Source of the DNA: CAWUEZ02 sp963921355
GTDB lineage: Bacteria > Pseudomonadota > Alphaproteobacteria > Thalassobaculales > Thalassobaculaceae
NCBI GenBank assembly: GCA_963921355.3
Contig: OZ001190.1
Coordinates: forward strand, 372,001-436,000
DNA length: 64,000 nt
Reading direction: 5' to 3'
Below, piece after piece: positions 38,047 to 47,349 of the stretch. The position numbers were made by a program, and so were the translations under genes. The notes beneath the pieces are model-generated. The model was given only the letters and a program-made list of their open reading frames with translations, was not told the origin of the DNA and made no database searches. Position 1 is the first letter of the stretch; each line of letters starts with the position of its first letter.

Positions 38047-39414
38047 CTACGACAGCGTCCACACCGTGATCCGGTCGTCGAGGCCGCGAATCTCCTGGTC
38101 GTCGTGCCGGGCCAGACGGTCGAGTTCCGGCTCCGCCACCCCCTTGTCCGGCCCCTCCTCCCGCACCCGGCGCAGCAGGTCGTCGGTGACCGCGAGGCGC
38201 GCGTGCAGCGGGCGGGTCAGGGCCTCGACCCGACTGGCGACGTTGACCGTGTTGCCGATCACCGCGAACTCCAGCCGGTTAGCACCGATATCGCCGAGCA
38301 CCGCCGGCCCGTAATGCACGCCGACACTGGCGCGGATCTCCGGCTCGCCGCTGCCGGCACGTTCGGCGTTCCATTCCTCAACCGCCGACAGCATGGCCTC
38401 GCCGCAGGCCAGCGCGTTGCGGGCATCGGCCGGCCCGGCCACCGGGGTGCCGAAGGTCGCCATCAGCCCGTCCCCGAGGTACTTGTCCAGCGTGCCGCCG
38501 TGGGCGAAAACCGCCGCCTCCATGCGCTGGTGGAAGGCGCGCAGGGTGGCGATCACCGCCTGCGGGTCGCGGCCGGCGGCGTAGCCGGTGAAGCCGACGA
38601 TGTCGACGAACAGCACCGCCACGTCCTGGGTCCGGATCCGCTTCAGCGGCTCGTCGTTCTGCGACAGGGAGTCGACCACGTTCGGCGAGAAGTAGCGCGC
38701 CAGGTTGGCCCGCTCGCGCTCGATCCCGGCATGCTCGCGCAGCAAGCGGTCGAAGCGCCGCACCGACACCGCCAGCGTGGCGGTCACCAGCAGGAACACC
38801 ACGATCTCCTGGACCCGCACATTGATCATCGGGTTGTTCGGATCCATGATCTCGGCGAGCGCGCTGCCGGCCCCGAACGCCGTCCCGGCCGCCGCGGTCA
38901 AGGCCGGGTCCGTGGCGGCCCAGAACACCACGAGCGCGACCGACCCGCCCCACAGGAACAGGGTCACCCAGCCCATGAACATCAGCGTGCGCCAGTGATA
39001 GGCCAGCACCGCCGCCGCCAGCAGGACGTAGAAGTACCGGAAGCCGCCCCAGCGGAACTGCATGGTCAGCGGCCAATTCTCCGGGTCGAACGGGTTCGGC
39101 ACCACGATGGCCAGCGTCATGACCACCAGGTCGGCCACCAGCACCAGCGCCTCGGCGCGCGAGCGTCCGACCTTGGCGACCCGGCGCTGCAGCCAGGCGT
39201 TGAAGGCCAGGATCGCCAGCAGCGCCTCGTAGTACAGGACAGACAGGTCGGGCATGATGAACGGCAGCATCACGGCGATCACCGCCAGCGCGATCCAGCG
39301 TGCGCGCACCGCGAGCTCCATGCCCTCGCGCTTGTGGCGGGCGAGGGCCGCGTCGGTGAACCGGTTCTCGGCCTCCTGCACCGCGTCCGGCGACGTGGCG
39401 GTTTCGGCTGTCAT
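38047..39414 (-). CDS. Membrane-bound class III adenylate/guanylate cyclase
   Basis: 455 residues from the ATG at 39414, with GAGGAG about 11 nt upstream. The N-terminal half has about six hydrophobic segments (residues 30-230). A catalytic domain follows (about 275-450): VAVLFVDIVGFTGYA with the first metal Asp, GTLDKYLGDGLMATFGTP with the second Asp and the substrate region, and EFAVIGNTVNVASRVEAL with the transition-state Asn-Arg. Key residues look complete. It makes cAMP (or cGMP) in response to an unknown membrane signal. The gene is intact, in contrast with the second cyclase at 43.9-47.1 kb. Confidence 0.88.
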   Translation of the reverse strand: MTAETATSPDAVQEAENRFTDAALARHKREGMELAVRARWIALAVIAVMLPFIMPDLSVLYYEALLAILAFNAWLQRRVAKVGRSRAEALVLVADLVVMTLAIVVPNPFDPENWPLTMQFRWGGFRYFYVLLAAAVLAYHWRTLMFMGWVTLFLWGGSVALVVFWAATDPALTAAAGTAFGAGSALAEIMDPNNPMINVRVQEIVVFLLVTATLAVSVRRFDRLLREHAGIERERANLARYFSPNVVDSLSQNDEPLKRIRTQDVAVLFVDIVGFTGYAAGRDPQAVIATLRAFHQRMEAAVFAHGGTLDKYLGDGLMATFGTPVAGPADARNALACGEAMLSAVEEWNAERAGSGEPEIRASVGVHYGPAVLGDIGANRLEFAVIGNTVNVASRVEALTRPLHARLAVTDDLLRRVREEGPDKGVAEPELDRLARHDDQEIRGLDDRITVWTLS

Positions 39415-39506
39415 GGGGGAAGGCTCCTCGAGGGGGGTCGGGAATTGCCAGCATAGCGGGGGGATTGGGGGCGTGCGACCCGACCGCTCCCCGAACCCTA
39501 ACTGCA

Positions 39507-39649
39507 CTTCCCGGCCCTGAGCCGGGACCTAGAGTTCAACGCGCTGGAGCGCTTTCCAGAGGGCCCAAATTCCTCAGCACGTTGCTTGCCTGGGTCCCGG
39601 CTCAACCCCGGATTAACCCCGGATTAAATCCGGGGCGGGGCGGGAAGGC
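39507..39649. repeat. Palindromic repeat family A, copy 1
   Basis: Outer arms cttcccggccctgagccggga / ...tgggtcccggct...gggaag around a core with gctggagcgctttccag. It ends with a small ggattaaatccgg palindrome. It lies between a minus-strand cyclase and the plus-strand MmgE/PrpD gene. Confidence 0.75.
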
Positions 39650-39732
39650 GATGAAGTAGGGAACCACCTGTCCGTTCCCTGCCAACCCGCCTACCATACC
39701 CGCCACACCCCGATCCGACCGGGAGGCCCGGC

Positions 39733-41103
39733 ATGGCCCATGCGTTTGACACCACAGCCGACACCCTGCATCCGACCCGCGAGCTGGCGGCCTGGATCGC
39801 CGCGACCCCGGGTGCGGCCATCGACGCCCGGACCCGACGCTGGGCCCGGCATTGTCTCCTGGACTGGCTGGCGGTGACGGCGGCTGGGGCCGGCGATCCG
39901 CTGGTCGAGATCCTGGCGGCCGAGGCGCTGGCGGATGGCGGAACCGGGGCGATCGCGCTCGCCGGCCGGAGCGAACGCCTCAGCCCGTCCTGGGCGATCC
40001 TGGTCAACGGTGCCGCCGGTCACGCGCTGGATTTCGATGACGTCAACCGCACCATGCATGGCCACCCGACGGTGGCGGTGCTGCCGGCGGTGCTAACCGC
40101 GGTCGCCGTCGAGGGCAAGTCGCTTGAGGACGTGCTCGCCTCCTTCACGGTCGGCTACGAGGCCGCCTGCCTGGTCGGCGGCATGACCGGCGACGGCCAC
40201 TACGACACCGGCTTCCACGCGACGGCCACGGTCGGCACCTTCGGGGCGGCGGCCGGGGTCTGCCACCTGCTCGGCCTCGACGCCGAGCGGACCGCCCATG
40301 CGCCGGGCCTCGCCGCCACCATGGCGGCCGGGATCAAGTCGATGTTCGGCACCATGGCGAAGCCGCTGCATGCCGGCCGCGCCGCCCAGAGCGGCCACCT
40401 CGCCGCCAGGCTGGCGGCGCGCGGTTTCACCACCCGCGACGACGCGCTGGAATGCGCCCAGGGGTTCTGGGAGACCCAGGCGCCGGACGCCGTGCCGGCA
40501 CCGGTGACCCGCGGGCCGGCGGATCCGTATCTGATCGAGCAGAACCTCTTCAAGTACCACGCCGCCTGCTACATGACCCATTCCAGCATCGAGGCCTGTG
40601 GACGCCTGCGCGCCGAGCACGGGATCACGCCGGAGCGGGTGCGCGCCGTCACGCTCAGGGTCCATCGCGGGCATCTGCGGATGTGCAACATCCCCGAGCC
40701 GGAGAGCGGGCTCGAGATCAAGTTCAGCCTGCGCCACACGGCCGCGCTGGCGCTTGCCGGCCGCGACACCGCGGCGATCAGCACGTATTGCGAGGCCGTG
40801 GCCCATGACCCGGCCCTGGTGGCGCTGCGCCGCAAGATCACGGTGGAGCCGGTCGACCTGCCGCGCGAGCAGGCGACCCTGGCCGTGGTCACGCTGGAGA
40901 CCGTCGACGGCGAGACCCTGGTGTGCACCCACGACACCGCGGTGCCGGCGACCGATCTCGACGACCAGGAAGCCAAGCTCAGCGCCAAGTTCGACGCGCT
41001 CACGGAACCCGTACTGGGGGCGGAGAAGGCAGCGGTGTTGAAGGCGATGGCGCTGGATGGGGATGCGGCGCCGGGTGAGGTTCTCGAAGCGGCTGCGCTC
41101 TAA
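39733..41103 (+). CDS. MmgE/PrpD family protein
   Basis: 456 residues. LDWLAVTAAGAGDPL, GAAGHALDFDDVNRTMHGHP, TGFHATATVGTFGAAAG, GIKSMFGTMAKPLHAGRAAQ and FKYHAACYMTHSSIEA are characteristic of the family that includes 2-methylcitrate dehydratase PrpD. No methylcitrate synthase or lyase is nearby, so propionate use should not be assumed; many members are of unknown substrate, and some act on cis-aconitate or itaconate. The start ATG gives the usual N-terminus. Confidence 0.85.
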   Translation: MAHAFDTTADTLHPTRELAAWIAATPGAAIDARTRRWARHCLLDWLAVTAAGAGDPLVEILAAEALADGGTGAIALAGRSERLSPSWAILVNGAAGHALDFDDVNRTMHGHPTVAVLPAVLTAVAVEGKSLEDVLASFTVGYEAACLVGGMTGDGHYDTGFHATATVGTFGAAAGVCHLLGLDAERTAHAPGLAATMAAGIKSMFGTMAKPLHAGRAAQSGHLAARLAARGFTTRDDALECAQGFWETQAPDAVPAPVTRGPADPYLIEQNLFKYHAACYMTHSSIEACGRLRAEHGITPERVRAVTLRVHRGHLRMCNIPEPESGLEIKFSLRHTAALALAGRDTAAISTYCEAVAHDPALVALRRKITVEPVDLPREQATLAVVTLETVDGETLVCTHDTAVPATDLDDQEAKLSAKFDALTEPVLGAEKAAVLKAMALDGDAAPGEVLEAAAL

Positions 41104-41113
41104 AAACACTTCA

Positions 41114-41259
41114 CTTCCCGGCCCCGCCCCGGATTCAGTCCGGGGTTAATCCGGGGTTGCGCCGGGACCCAGACCAGCAGCGTGCTGGAGAATTGGGATC
41201 CTCGCGAAAACGCTCCAGCACGTTGATCTCTGGGTCCCGGCGCAAGAGGCCGGGAAGGA
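41114..41259. repeat. Palindromic repeat family A, copy 2
   Basis: Begins cttcccggccccgcc and ends aagaggccgggaag. It holds cgccgggacccaga near the left and tctgggtcccggcgc near the right, with an extra ggattcagtccggggttaa insertion. It lies between two convergent genes. Confidence 0.75.
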
Positions 41260-41303
41260 AACTGAGTGCCCGGGAAGTGAAGTGAGGGGTTAACGAAGGG
41301 CGC

Positions 41304-42029
41304 TTACCCTCCCCCCGCCCTCTCAACCAATGCGTCGAACAGGCGCTGCTGCACCGGGTCGCGGTCGGCGGTCATTTCCGGGTGCCATTGCACCGCCACG
41401 CACCAGGGATGGTCGGTCGCCTCGAGCGCCTCGACCACCCCGTCGGGGGCGGTGGCGGTAACCTCCAGGTTATCGCCGATCGCGCGGATCGCCTGATGGT
41501 GGCCTGAGGTGCCGTTCGGGACCTGGCCGCCCAAGGCCTCGGCCAGGCGCGAGCCCGCCACCACCTCGGCTTCGTGCAGAATCCAGTGGCCGAAATCGCT
41601 GCGGTGCAGGTCGCCGTGGTCGAGATCGGGCACGTGTTCGACCAGGCTGCCGCCGCGGGCCACGTTCAGCACCTGCAGGCCCCGGCAGATGCAGAGGATC
41701 GGTAGGTCCGGGCGTTCGAGCGCCGCCCGCACCCCCTCGATCTCGGCCCGGTCACGCTCGGCGTCGAGCGCGCCGAGTTCCGGGTGTTCCGCGTTGCCGC
41801 CATAGCGCGCCGGGTCGATGTCGGTGCCGCCGGAGAAGATGATGCCGTCGAGCCGGTCGAGCACCGCCGGGAACAGCCCCTCGCCCGGCGGCAGCATCAC
41901 CGCCACCCCGCCGGCCCGGCGGATCCCGTCGGCATAGGCGGCCGGCAGCGGGTACAGGCTGTCGTAATGGGTGCTCTTCAGCTCGTGCTCGAACCGGCCG
42001 TAGGTGGTGACGCCGATGATCGGGGGCAT
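41304..42029 (-). CDS. Class I glutamine amidotransferase-like hydrolase (PuuD/peptidase C26 type)
   Basis: 241 residues. The oxyanion and nucleophile elements are GIIFSGGTDIDPARYG and LPILCICRGLQVLNVARGG (catalytic Cys). VNSxH-like GTSGHHQAI and the His-Glu of VAVQWHPEM complete the triad. Family members hydrolyse gamma-glutamyl-GABA or similar gamma-glutamyl amides. No polyamine genes are adjacent, so the substrate is uncertain. Confidence 0.82.
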   Translation of the reverse strand: MPPIIGVTTYGRFEHELKSTHYDSLYPLPAAYADGIRRAGGVAVMLPPGEGLFPAVLDRLDGIIFSGGTDIDPARYGGNAEHPELGALDAERDRAEIEGVRAALERPDLPILCICRGLQVLNVARGGSLVEHVPDLDHGDLHRSDFGHWILHEAEVVAGSRLAEALGGQVPNGTSGHHQAIRAIGDNLEVTATAPDGVVEALEATDHPWCVAVQWHPEMTADRDPVQQRLFDALVERAGGG

Positions 42030-42095
42030 GGGGGCTTCCAGGTCTGTGGTGCGGGTCTGTCATAGGCCGTTCCGCACGACCGGACCAGTCTTGGC

Positions 42096-42208
42096 CGCCC
42101 TTCGACACGGGCCTCCGGCCCTGCTCAGGACGAGGTTGTTTCTCTCGACCTCGCCCTGAGCAGCCCCGGCCCCGGATTTAATCCGGGGCCGGGGCGTGTC
42201 GAAGGGCC
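42096..42208. repeat. Family B repeat with a nested palindrome
   Basis: Same arms as 37925-38032 (cgcccttcgacacg ... cgtgtcgaagggc; ctgctcaggacgaggt ... acctcgccctgagcag). The short palindrome ccccggatttaatccgggg is inserted in the right half. That motif is also part of family A copies. Confidence 0.72.
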
Positions 42209-42279
42209 GAACACCAATTAACCGGATTTTAGATACTTCCCCCGCATCCTGGGATCGGTCCCAACCTGAGAGGTGACCG

Positions 42280-42873
42280 ATGCACATCACCCCATTGACC
42301 GCTCTGGTCGAGCGTATCGGCCGCTTCCAGGAGAGCCTTGAGATCACCGCCCATTGGGCCGCGGCGGCGAACGACGCGGCGACCAGTTCCGATCCCGGCT
42401 TTCCCGACTTCGATCCCGAGGACACCCCGGAGCTCGCCGCCGGCCTGTCGCTGCTGGAGCGCACCGGCAACCGGCTGCGCTACCGCCTGACCGGCGACGC
42501 CGTCGGCCGGCTGTTCGCGGTTCAGCACACCGGGCGTCATCTCGACGAGGTGGTGCCGGCGGAGTCCTACCGGATGATCGCCCCGTATTTCTACCGGGCG
42601 TTCAACCCGCGGCCCTGCCTGTTCAAGGGCACGATCACCCTGCCCGAGGAAGCCAGCATCGAGTTCGAGCGCATCCTGCTGCCGGTGACCCGGGGCGGAC
42701 GCCGCCTGCTGCTGAGCGTCGCCAGCTTCTCCGGCTCCGCCACCCTGCGCGCCGACCCGCCGCCGGACCCCGGGCCCGGTTTCCACTTCCACACGGTCGA
42801 GCTGGCGACCGGGGTGGTGGATACCAGCTGCGTCTCGGTGATGCCGAACATGCTGCGCGCCGCGGCCGCCTGA
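42280..42873 (+). CDS. PAS-domain protein (PAS_5 type), first of a tandem pair
   Basis: 197 residues. LLERTGNRLRYRLTGDAVGRL, HTGRHLDEVVP and the later FERILLPVTRGGRRLLL blocks fit the alphaproteobacterial single-PAS family that binds an unknown ligand or signal. No output domain is present. The neighbouring gene encodes a protein of exactly the same length and similar sequence. Confidence 0.72.
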   Translation: MHITPLTALVERIGRFQESLEITAHWAAAANDAATSSDPGFPDFDPEDTPELAAGLSLLERTGNRLRYRLTGDAVGRLFAVQHTGRHLDEVVPAESYRMIAPYFYRAFNPRPCLFKGTITLPEEASIEFERILLPVTRGGRRLLLSVASFSGSATLRADPPPDPGPGFHFHTVELATGVVDTSCVSVMPNMLRAAAA

Positions 42874-42911
42874 GCCGCCCGATCAAATACGGCCTGACCG
42901 GAAGGATAGCG

Positions 42912-43505
42912 ATGGACACCACCCCCCTGACCGACCTGGTGACCCGGATCGGCCGTTTCGAGGAAAGCCTGCGGCTGGCCCGGCACTGGGGGGTCGCCGC
43001 CTATGCCGGCGCCCAGGGCGCCGATCCCGGGTTTCCGGAGTTCGATCCGGTCGACGTGCCGAGGCTGCTGCCGTTCCTTTACCTGCTGGAGCGCGACGGG
43101 GCCCGCCTGCGCTACCGGGTGGCGGGGGAGAACGTGAACCGGCTGTTCGGCAGCCAGCTCACCGGCCGCCATCTCGACGAGGTGGTGCCGGCCGCCTCCT
43201 ACCAGGTGGTCGCCCCCTATTTCCATGGCGTGTTCGAAGGCCAGCCCTGCCTGTTCAAGGGCAGCATCGTGCTGCCGCAGCGCGAGTTCATGGAGTTCGA
43301 GCGCCTGCTGCTGCCGGTGACCCGCCAGGGCCGCCGCCTGCTGCTCGGCCTCGCCGGCTTCAGCACCACCGCCACCCTGCGCTCCGACCCGCCGGATCAT
43401 CCGGGTCCCGGCTTCCACTTCCACACGGTGGGCCTGCACAACGGAACGGTGGAAAGCGCTTGGGTCGACATGACGCCGAACCTGCACCGCGCGGAGGCGT
43501 TGTAA
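42912..43505 (+). CDS. PAS-domain protein (PAS_5 type), second of a tandem pair
   Basis: 197 residues from the ATG at 42912; reading further upstream in this frame overlaps the first PAS gene. It shares LLERDGARLRYRVAGENVNRL, LTGRHLDEVVPAASY, LPVTRQGRRLLL and GPGFHFHTV with its neighbour, and both begin with a PLT-LV-RIGRF pattern. It is a recent tandem duplication, 38 bp apart and probably co-transcribed. Role unknown. Confidence 0.72.
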   Translation: MDTTPLTDLVTRIGRFEESLRLARHWGVAAYAGAQGADPGFPEFDPVDVPRLLPFLYLLERDGARLRYRVAGENVNRLFGSQLTGRHLDEVVPAASYQVVAPYFHGVFEGQPCLFKGSIVLPQREFMEFERLLLPVTRQGRRLLLGLAGFSTTATLRSDPPDHPGPGFHFHTVGLHNGTVESAWVDMTPNLHRAEAL

Positions 43506-43533
43506 GAGGCGCGCCGATCGCCCCAAAATATTC

Positions 43534-43645
43534 TTTCCTGGCCTCTTGCGCCGGGACCTAGGATTCAGCGCGCTGGAACGTTCTCCAGAGCGCACCTTCT
43601 CCTCAGCACGCCGCTACTCTGGGTCCCGGCTCGAGGCCGGGAAGT
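43534..43645. repeat. Palindromic repeat family A, copy 3
   Basis: Core gcgctggaacgttctccag and cttctcctcagcac between ccgggaccta and tgggtcccggctcgaggccgggaag. Confidence 0.72.
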
Positions 43646-43702
43646 GTGGAGAAGGGGATACCGCGCGATAGCCAGCTCATATCCCAGCGCCTGGGGAAGA
43701 GG

Positions 43703-43765
43703 TCGCCCTTTGACACGGCCCCGGATCAACCCCGGCGGGCTGCTCAGGATGAGGCGGGGCAATAC
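43703..43765. repeat. Partial family B repeat
   Basis: Contains cgccctttgacacgg, ccccggatcaaccccgg and gctgctcaggatgag, matching the left half of the family B copies. The 43506-43895 gap holds no gene, only this and two family A copies. Confidence 0.6.
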
Positions 43766-43785
43766 GTCGAGCGATCATAACACTT

Positions 43786-43909
43786 CACTTGCCGCCCCGG
43801 ATTTAATCCGGGGTCCGGGGCCTAGAGCTGGGAGCGCTGAGGAGAAGGGAATCTCTGAATAGCGCTCCAGCACGCCGCCACTCTGGGTCCCGGGGCTATG
43901 CCCGGGAAG
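43786..43909. repeat. Palindromic repeat family A, copy 4 (reverse orientation), supplying a stop codon
   Basis: The core is reversed relative to copies 6-8 (gagcgctgaggagaag before gcgctccagcacg). The right arm overlaps the last codons of the minus-strand cyclase/TPR gene, whose final residues TSRA and TAG stop lie inside the repeat. Confidence 0.7.
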
Positions 43910-46900
43910 TGAGGGTTGAAGAAGCGGTGAGCCCCTGCTTCTCCTCATACGCCGCACAGCGGTCGAGCGCCCGGGCGCGGGTGACGAGGTAGTCGCTCCA
44001 CGGCGTCACCTCGTCGCCGATATGCGCCGCCAGGGCATCGGCGTGGTGCTCGGCCCGGTCCCACTGGCCGTGCGTCAGCGCGTAGTCGATCGCCGCGCGG
44101 CGGTAGCCGATATGGGTGTGGGCGACGGCGCCGGTTTCGACCACGCTCTCACCCTTGGCGAGATAGGCCTCCGCCTGGTCCGGGTCGGCGACGATCCGGG
44201 CGGCCACGGCCAGCAGCCAGGGCCCGACGAAGCCGACGGCCGAGCCCTCGGCCGCCTTCAGCCCGCGATCCGCCGCCGCCCGCGCCGCCTCGAGCTCGCC
44301 GCGCGCCTGGTGGACCTGGGCCAGCATGGCGCAGCCGTAGGACAGAAACCGGTCGGAGGCGAGCTGCTCGCTGAGCCGGATGATCTCCAGGCTTTCCGCC
44401 TCGGCGGCCTCGAGGTCGCCGGTCTCCAGCGACAGGTAGGACCGCCCGTTCAGCACGATGATCATCGCCCGGTCGTTGCCCGACGCCACCGCCAGGGCCT
44501 GGGCCTCGTCGAGGGCGGTGCGGCTGCCGTTGAAATCGCCGGCCAGCAGCCAGGTCCAGCCGATCATCGGCGCGTTGGCGGTGGCGATCCGCGCCAGGCC
44601 CGCCGCCCGGGCCCGAGTCACGCAGTCGGTGAAATAGCGCTCGGCACTGAGGATCCGGCTCTGGGCGTAGCAGGCATCGGCGAGGCCGCCCAGCGCCTGG
44701 ACCTCAAAGGCCTCGCTGCCGGCGGCGCGGGCATGCTCCAGCGCCTGTTCGTGAGCCGCCATGCATTCCGCGGTGCGCCCCAGCGGGAAGTTCAGGTTGC
44801 CGCGCAGGGAGAAGATCTGGGCCAGCCGGTCGCGGGCGCCGAGCGCGGTGGCCAGCGTCTCGGCCTCGTCCAACTGCGCGAACGCCTCGTCGAAGCGGTC
44901 GAGGATCCGCATGCCGGCGGCGAGACCGAGGCGGCAGGTCAGCCGCTCGGCATCGCCCTCGGCATCCTCCAGCGCCGCCTCGAAGCAGGCGATCGACCTC
45001 CGCACTTTCGCCCATCAGGTCGAGCACCTCGCCCTTCAGGCACAGGGCGGCGACCCTTGCCGGTTTGTCGCCGGCCAGCCGCAGCGCGCTTTCCGCCAAC
45101 CCGCGCGCGGCACCGTAGTGCAGCGCGTCAACCTCGTCCCGGGCCGCGACCCGGTACGCCGCGCCGGCCCCGGGATCGCCCGCCGCTTCCAGGTGGCGGG
45201 CGTGGAGGGTGGCGTCGCGGCCGTCGAACCACTGGGCGGCCTTGGCGTGCAGGTCCTGGCGCGGGCCGCGCAGCAGGGTGGCGTAGACCCCGTCGCGCAC
45301 CAGGGCGTGGTGGAACAGGAAGCCGTCGCCCTCGGGCCGGACCAGCTGATGGTCGACCAGCGAGGCGCCGTCGAAGGCGGTATCGCCGGTCATGGCGGCG
45401 ACGGTTTCGGCCTGGAAACGCTGGCCGAGCACGGCGGCGGCCTGCACGGCGGCGCGGTCGCCGGCGTCCAAGTGGTCGAGCCGGGCCTGGACGATGCTCT
45501 GGACCGAGCCGGGGACATCCTTCTCCGCCCCCTCCTCGGCGTTGCGCAGCAGCTGGTCGAGGAACAGCGGGTTGCCGGCCGCCCGCTCGACACAGGCCTG
45601 GGCCAGCGCGGTTTTGGCCTCGAGATACCTCGCCGCGAGGTCGGCGGCATCGGCGTCCGACAGCGGCCCGAGCTCGATCGTGGTCAGCGCGCAGCCCCGT
45701 GTGCGGGCCCGCCAGCCGGCATCGATCGGGTCACCCTCGACCCGGCTGGTCATCACCATCGCCGCCCGGCAGGACGGCAGCGCCTCGGCGATCGCCGCCA
45801 GCCGGTCGAGCAGCACCGGATCGGCCCAATGGACGTCCTCGATGCAGATCAGCACCGGGTCGCGGGCGGCGGCCGCCGCCACCAGGGAGGCGACGGTGCG
45901 CGCCGTTCCGCCCATTCGGGTGGCGTGGTCCATGGCGGCGCGGGCCTCGCGCAAGGCGGGGGGCTGGGGCAGGTCGAGCAGGTCGTTCAGGTGGACTTCG
46001 TCGCCGGAGTTGAGCATCCCCTCGGCCAGTGCGGTGTCGGCCGCCGCGCGCCGCGCGGCCTTTCCGGTACCGGGGGCGATGCCGATCAGACTGCGCACCA
46101 GGGCGGGGATCGCCTCGCGGCCCTTGCCGGCGCCGAAATCCAGCACCAGGCCCTTGTGGCAGCGAAAGCCCAGGCCCTCGGCCGCCGCCTGGAACCGGTC
46201 GACCAGGCTGGTCTTGCCGATCCCGGGCTCACCGCGCAGCAGCACCGCCTGGCCGGTGCCGGTCTCCACCGTCTCCTCCAGCACCCCGGTCAGCTGGCGC
46301 AGCTCGCGACCGCGGCCGACGAAGGGTCGGGCATCCTGGTCCTGGCATTCGGCGGTCGCCCCGTCGGTGTGCAGCACCTTCCAGACCCGCACCGGGGTGT
46401 CGAAGCCTTTGACCGTCGCCTCGCCGGCCGCCTGCGACACGACGGCGGTGCTGAGCGCCGACTGCACGGCGTCGGCGATCAGGGTGTCGCCCGGGCCGGC
46501 CAGGTCCTGCAGCCGGCTCGCCAGGTTCACCGAGGCGCCGGTGACGGTGTACTCGTCGAAGGCGGCCGAGCCGGTGCGGCTGGCGACCACCTGGCCGCTG
46601 GCGATGCCGATATTCGCCGTCAGCGGCGGGGTGAAATCGGCGAGACGGCGGTGGACCTCGAGTGCTGTCCGGACCGCGCGCTCCGGGTCGTCGGTATGGG
46701 TGGTCGGCGCGCCGAACACCGCCATGACGGCGTCGCCGATATGCTTGTCGATCGAACCGCCATAGGCGTGGACGGTCTCGTCGACCACCGCGAAGTAGCG
46801 CTGCAGCAGGGCGTGCACCTCCTCCGGGTCGAGCCGGGAGGACAGCGCGGTGAAGCCCGACAGGTCGGCGAACAGCACGGTGACCTGGCGGCGGGAATCT

Positions 46901-47087
46901 GCAGGAGCTTCGGGAGATTGGCGATTGCCGCCAAAAACCGCTTGCGGTCGCCGAGCGACAGGCCGAGCTCACGCAGGTCGGCCTCGGTGAGGTCGGCGAC
47001 CACGTCCAGGTCGATGTCGTTCTCGGCAAGCGTTTCGGCATGTTTGGCGAGCCCGTGCGCGTCGAGCCACGCCGACAGGTCGGCCAT
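43896..47087 (-). pseudogene. SAM-domain / class III cyclase / AAA ATPase / TPR protein, with two single-base frameshifts
   Basis: The ATG at 47087 begins a SAM domain (MADLSAWLDAHGLAKHAETL, DLTEADLRELGLSLGDRKRF). The frame changes near 46905-46912 (one C lost in a CCC run after IANL). The cyclase domain then reads RRQVTVLFADLSGFTALSSRL, YGGSIDKHIGDAVMAVFG and EYTVTGASVNLASRLQDLA. An AAA ATPase follows with GEPGIGKTSLVDRF and LICIEDVHWADPVLLDRL. A second shift near 44997 (one extra base; removing it gives GESAESIACFEAAL) leads into TPR repeats and the end. The two shifts cancel, so the total of 3192 nt equals 1064 codons. The architecture (about 1063 residues) is a well-known signalling family. 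Broken as written. Confidence 0.8.
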
Positions 47088-47202
47088 GGGTCCCCCTCAG
47101 AGCTCCCGGCGGTGGACAAGGTTAACACGGCCGGGCCGGGCGGCGGCTAGGGTGGAAGTGGGGGAAGCACCGACCCATCTCCTCACCCCCCCCCTCAAAT
47201 TC

Positions 47203-47325
47203 CTTCCCGGCCCGAACGAAGTGAGGAGCCGGGACCCAGAGTTTTGAGCGCTGAGGAGAAGGTGCGCTCTGGTTGGCGCTCCAGCGCACGGACTCCTGGG
47301 TCCCGGGTCTACGCCCGGGAAGGAA
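47203..47325. repeat. Palindromic repeat family A, copy 5 (reverse orientation)
   Basis: ttcccggcccgaac and agccgggacccagag on the left, cctgggtcccgggtctacgcccgggaag on the right, with the core gagcgctgaggagaagg ... ggcgctccagcgc. It lies between the broken cyclase gene and the desaturase. Confidence 0.72.
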
Positions 47326-47349
47326 GTAGAAGGAACGAGGTCCGGACCG

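Noticed and set aside
39733..41103. 2-methylcitrate dehydratase prpD of a methylcitrate cycle
   Set aside because: No prpB, prpC or regulator is next to it; only family membership can be supported.
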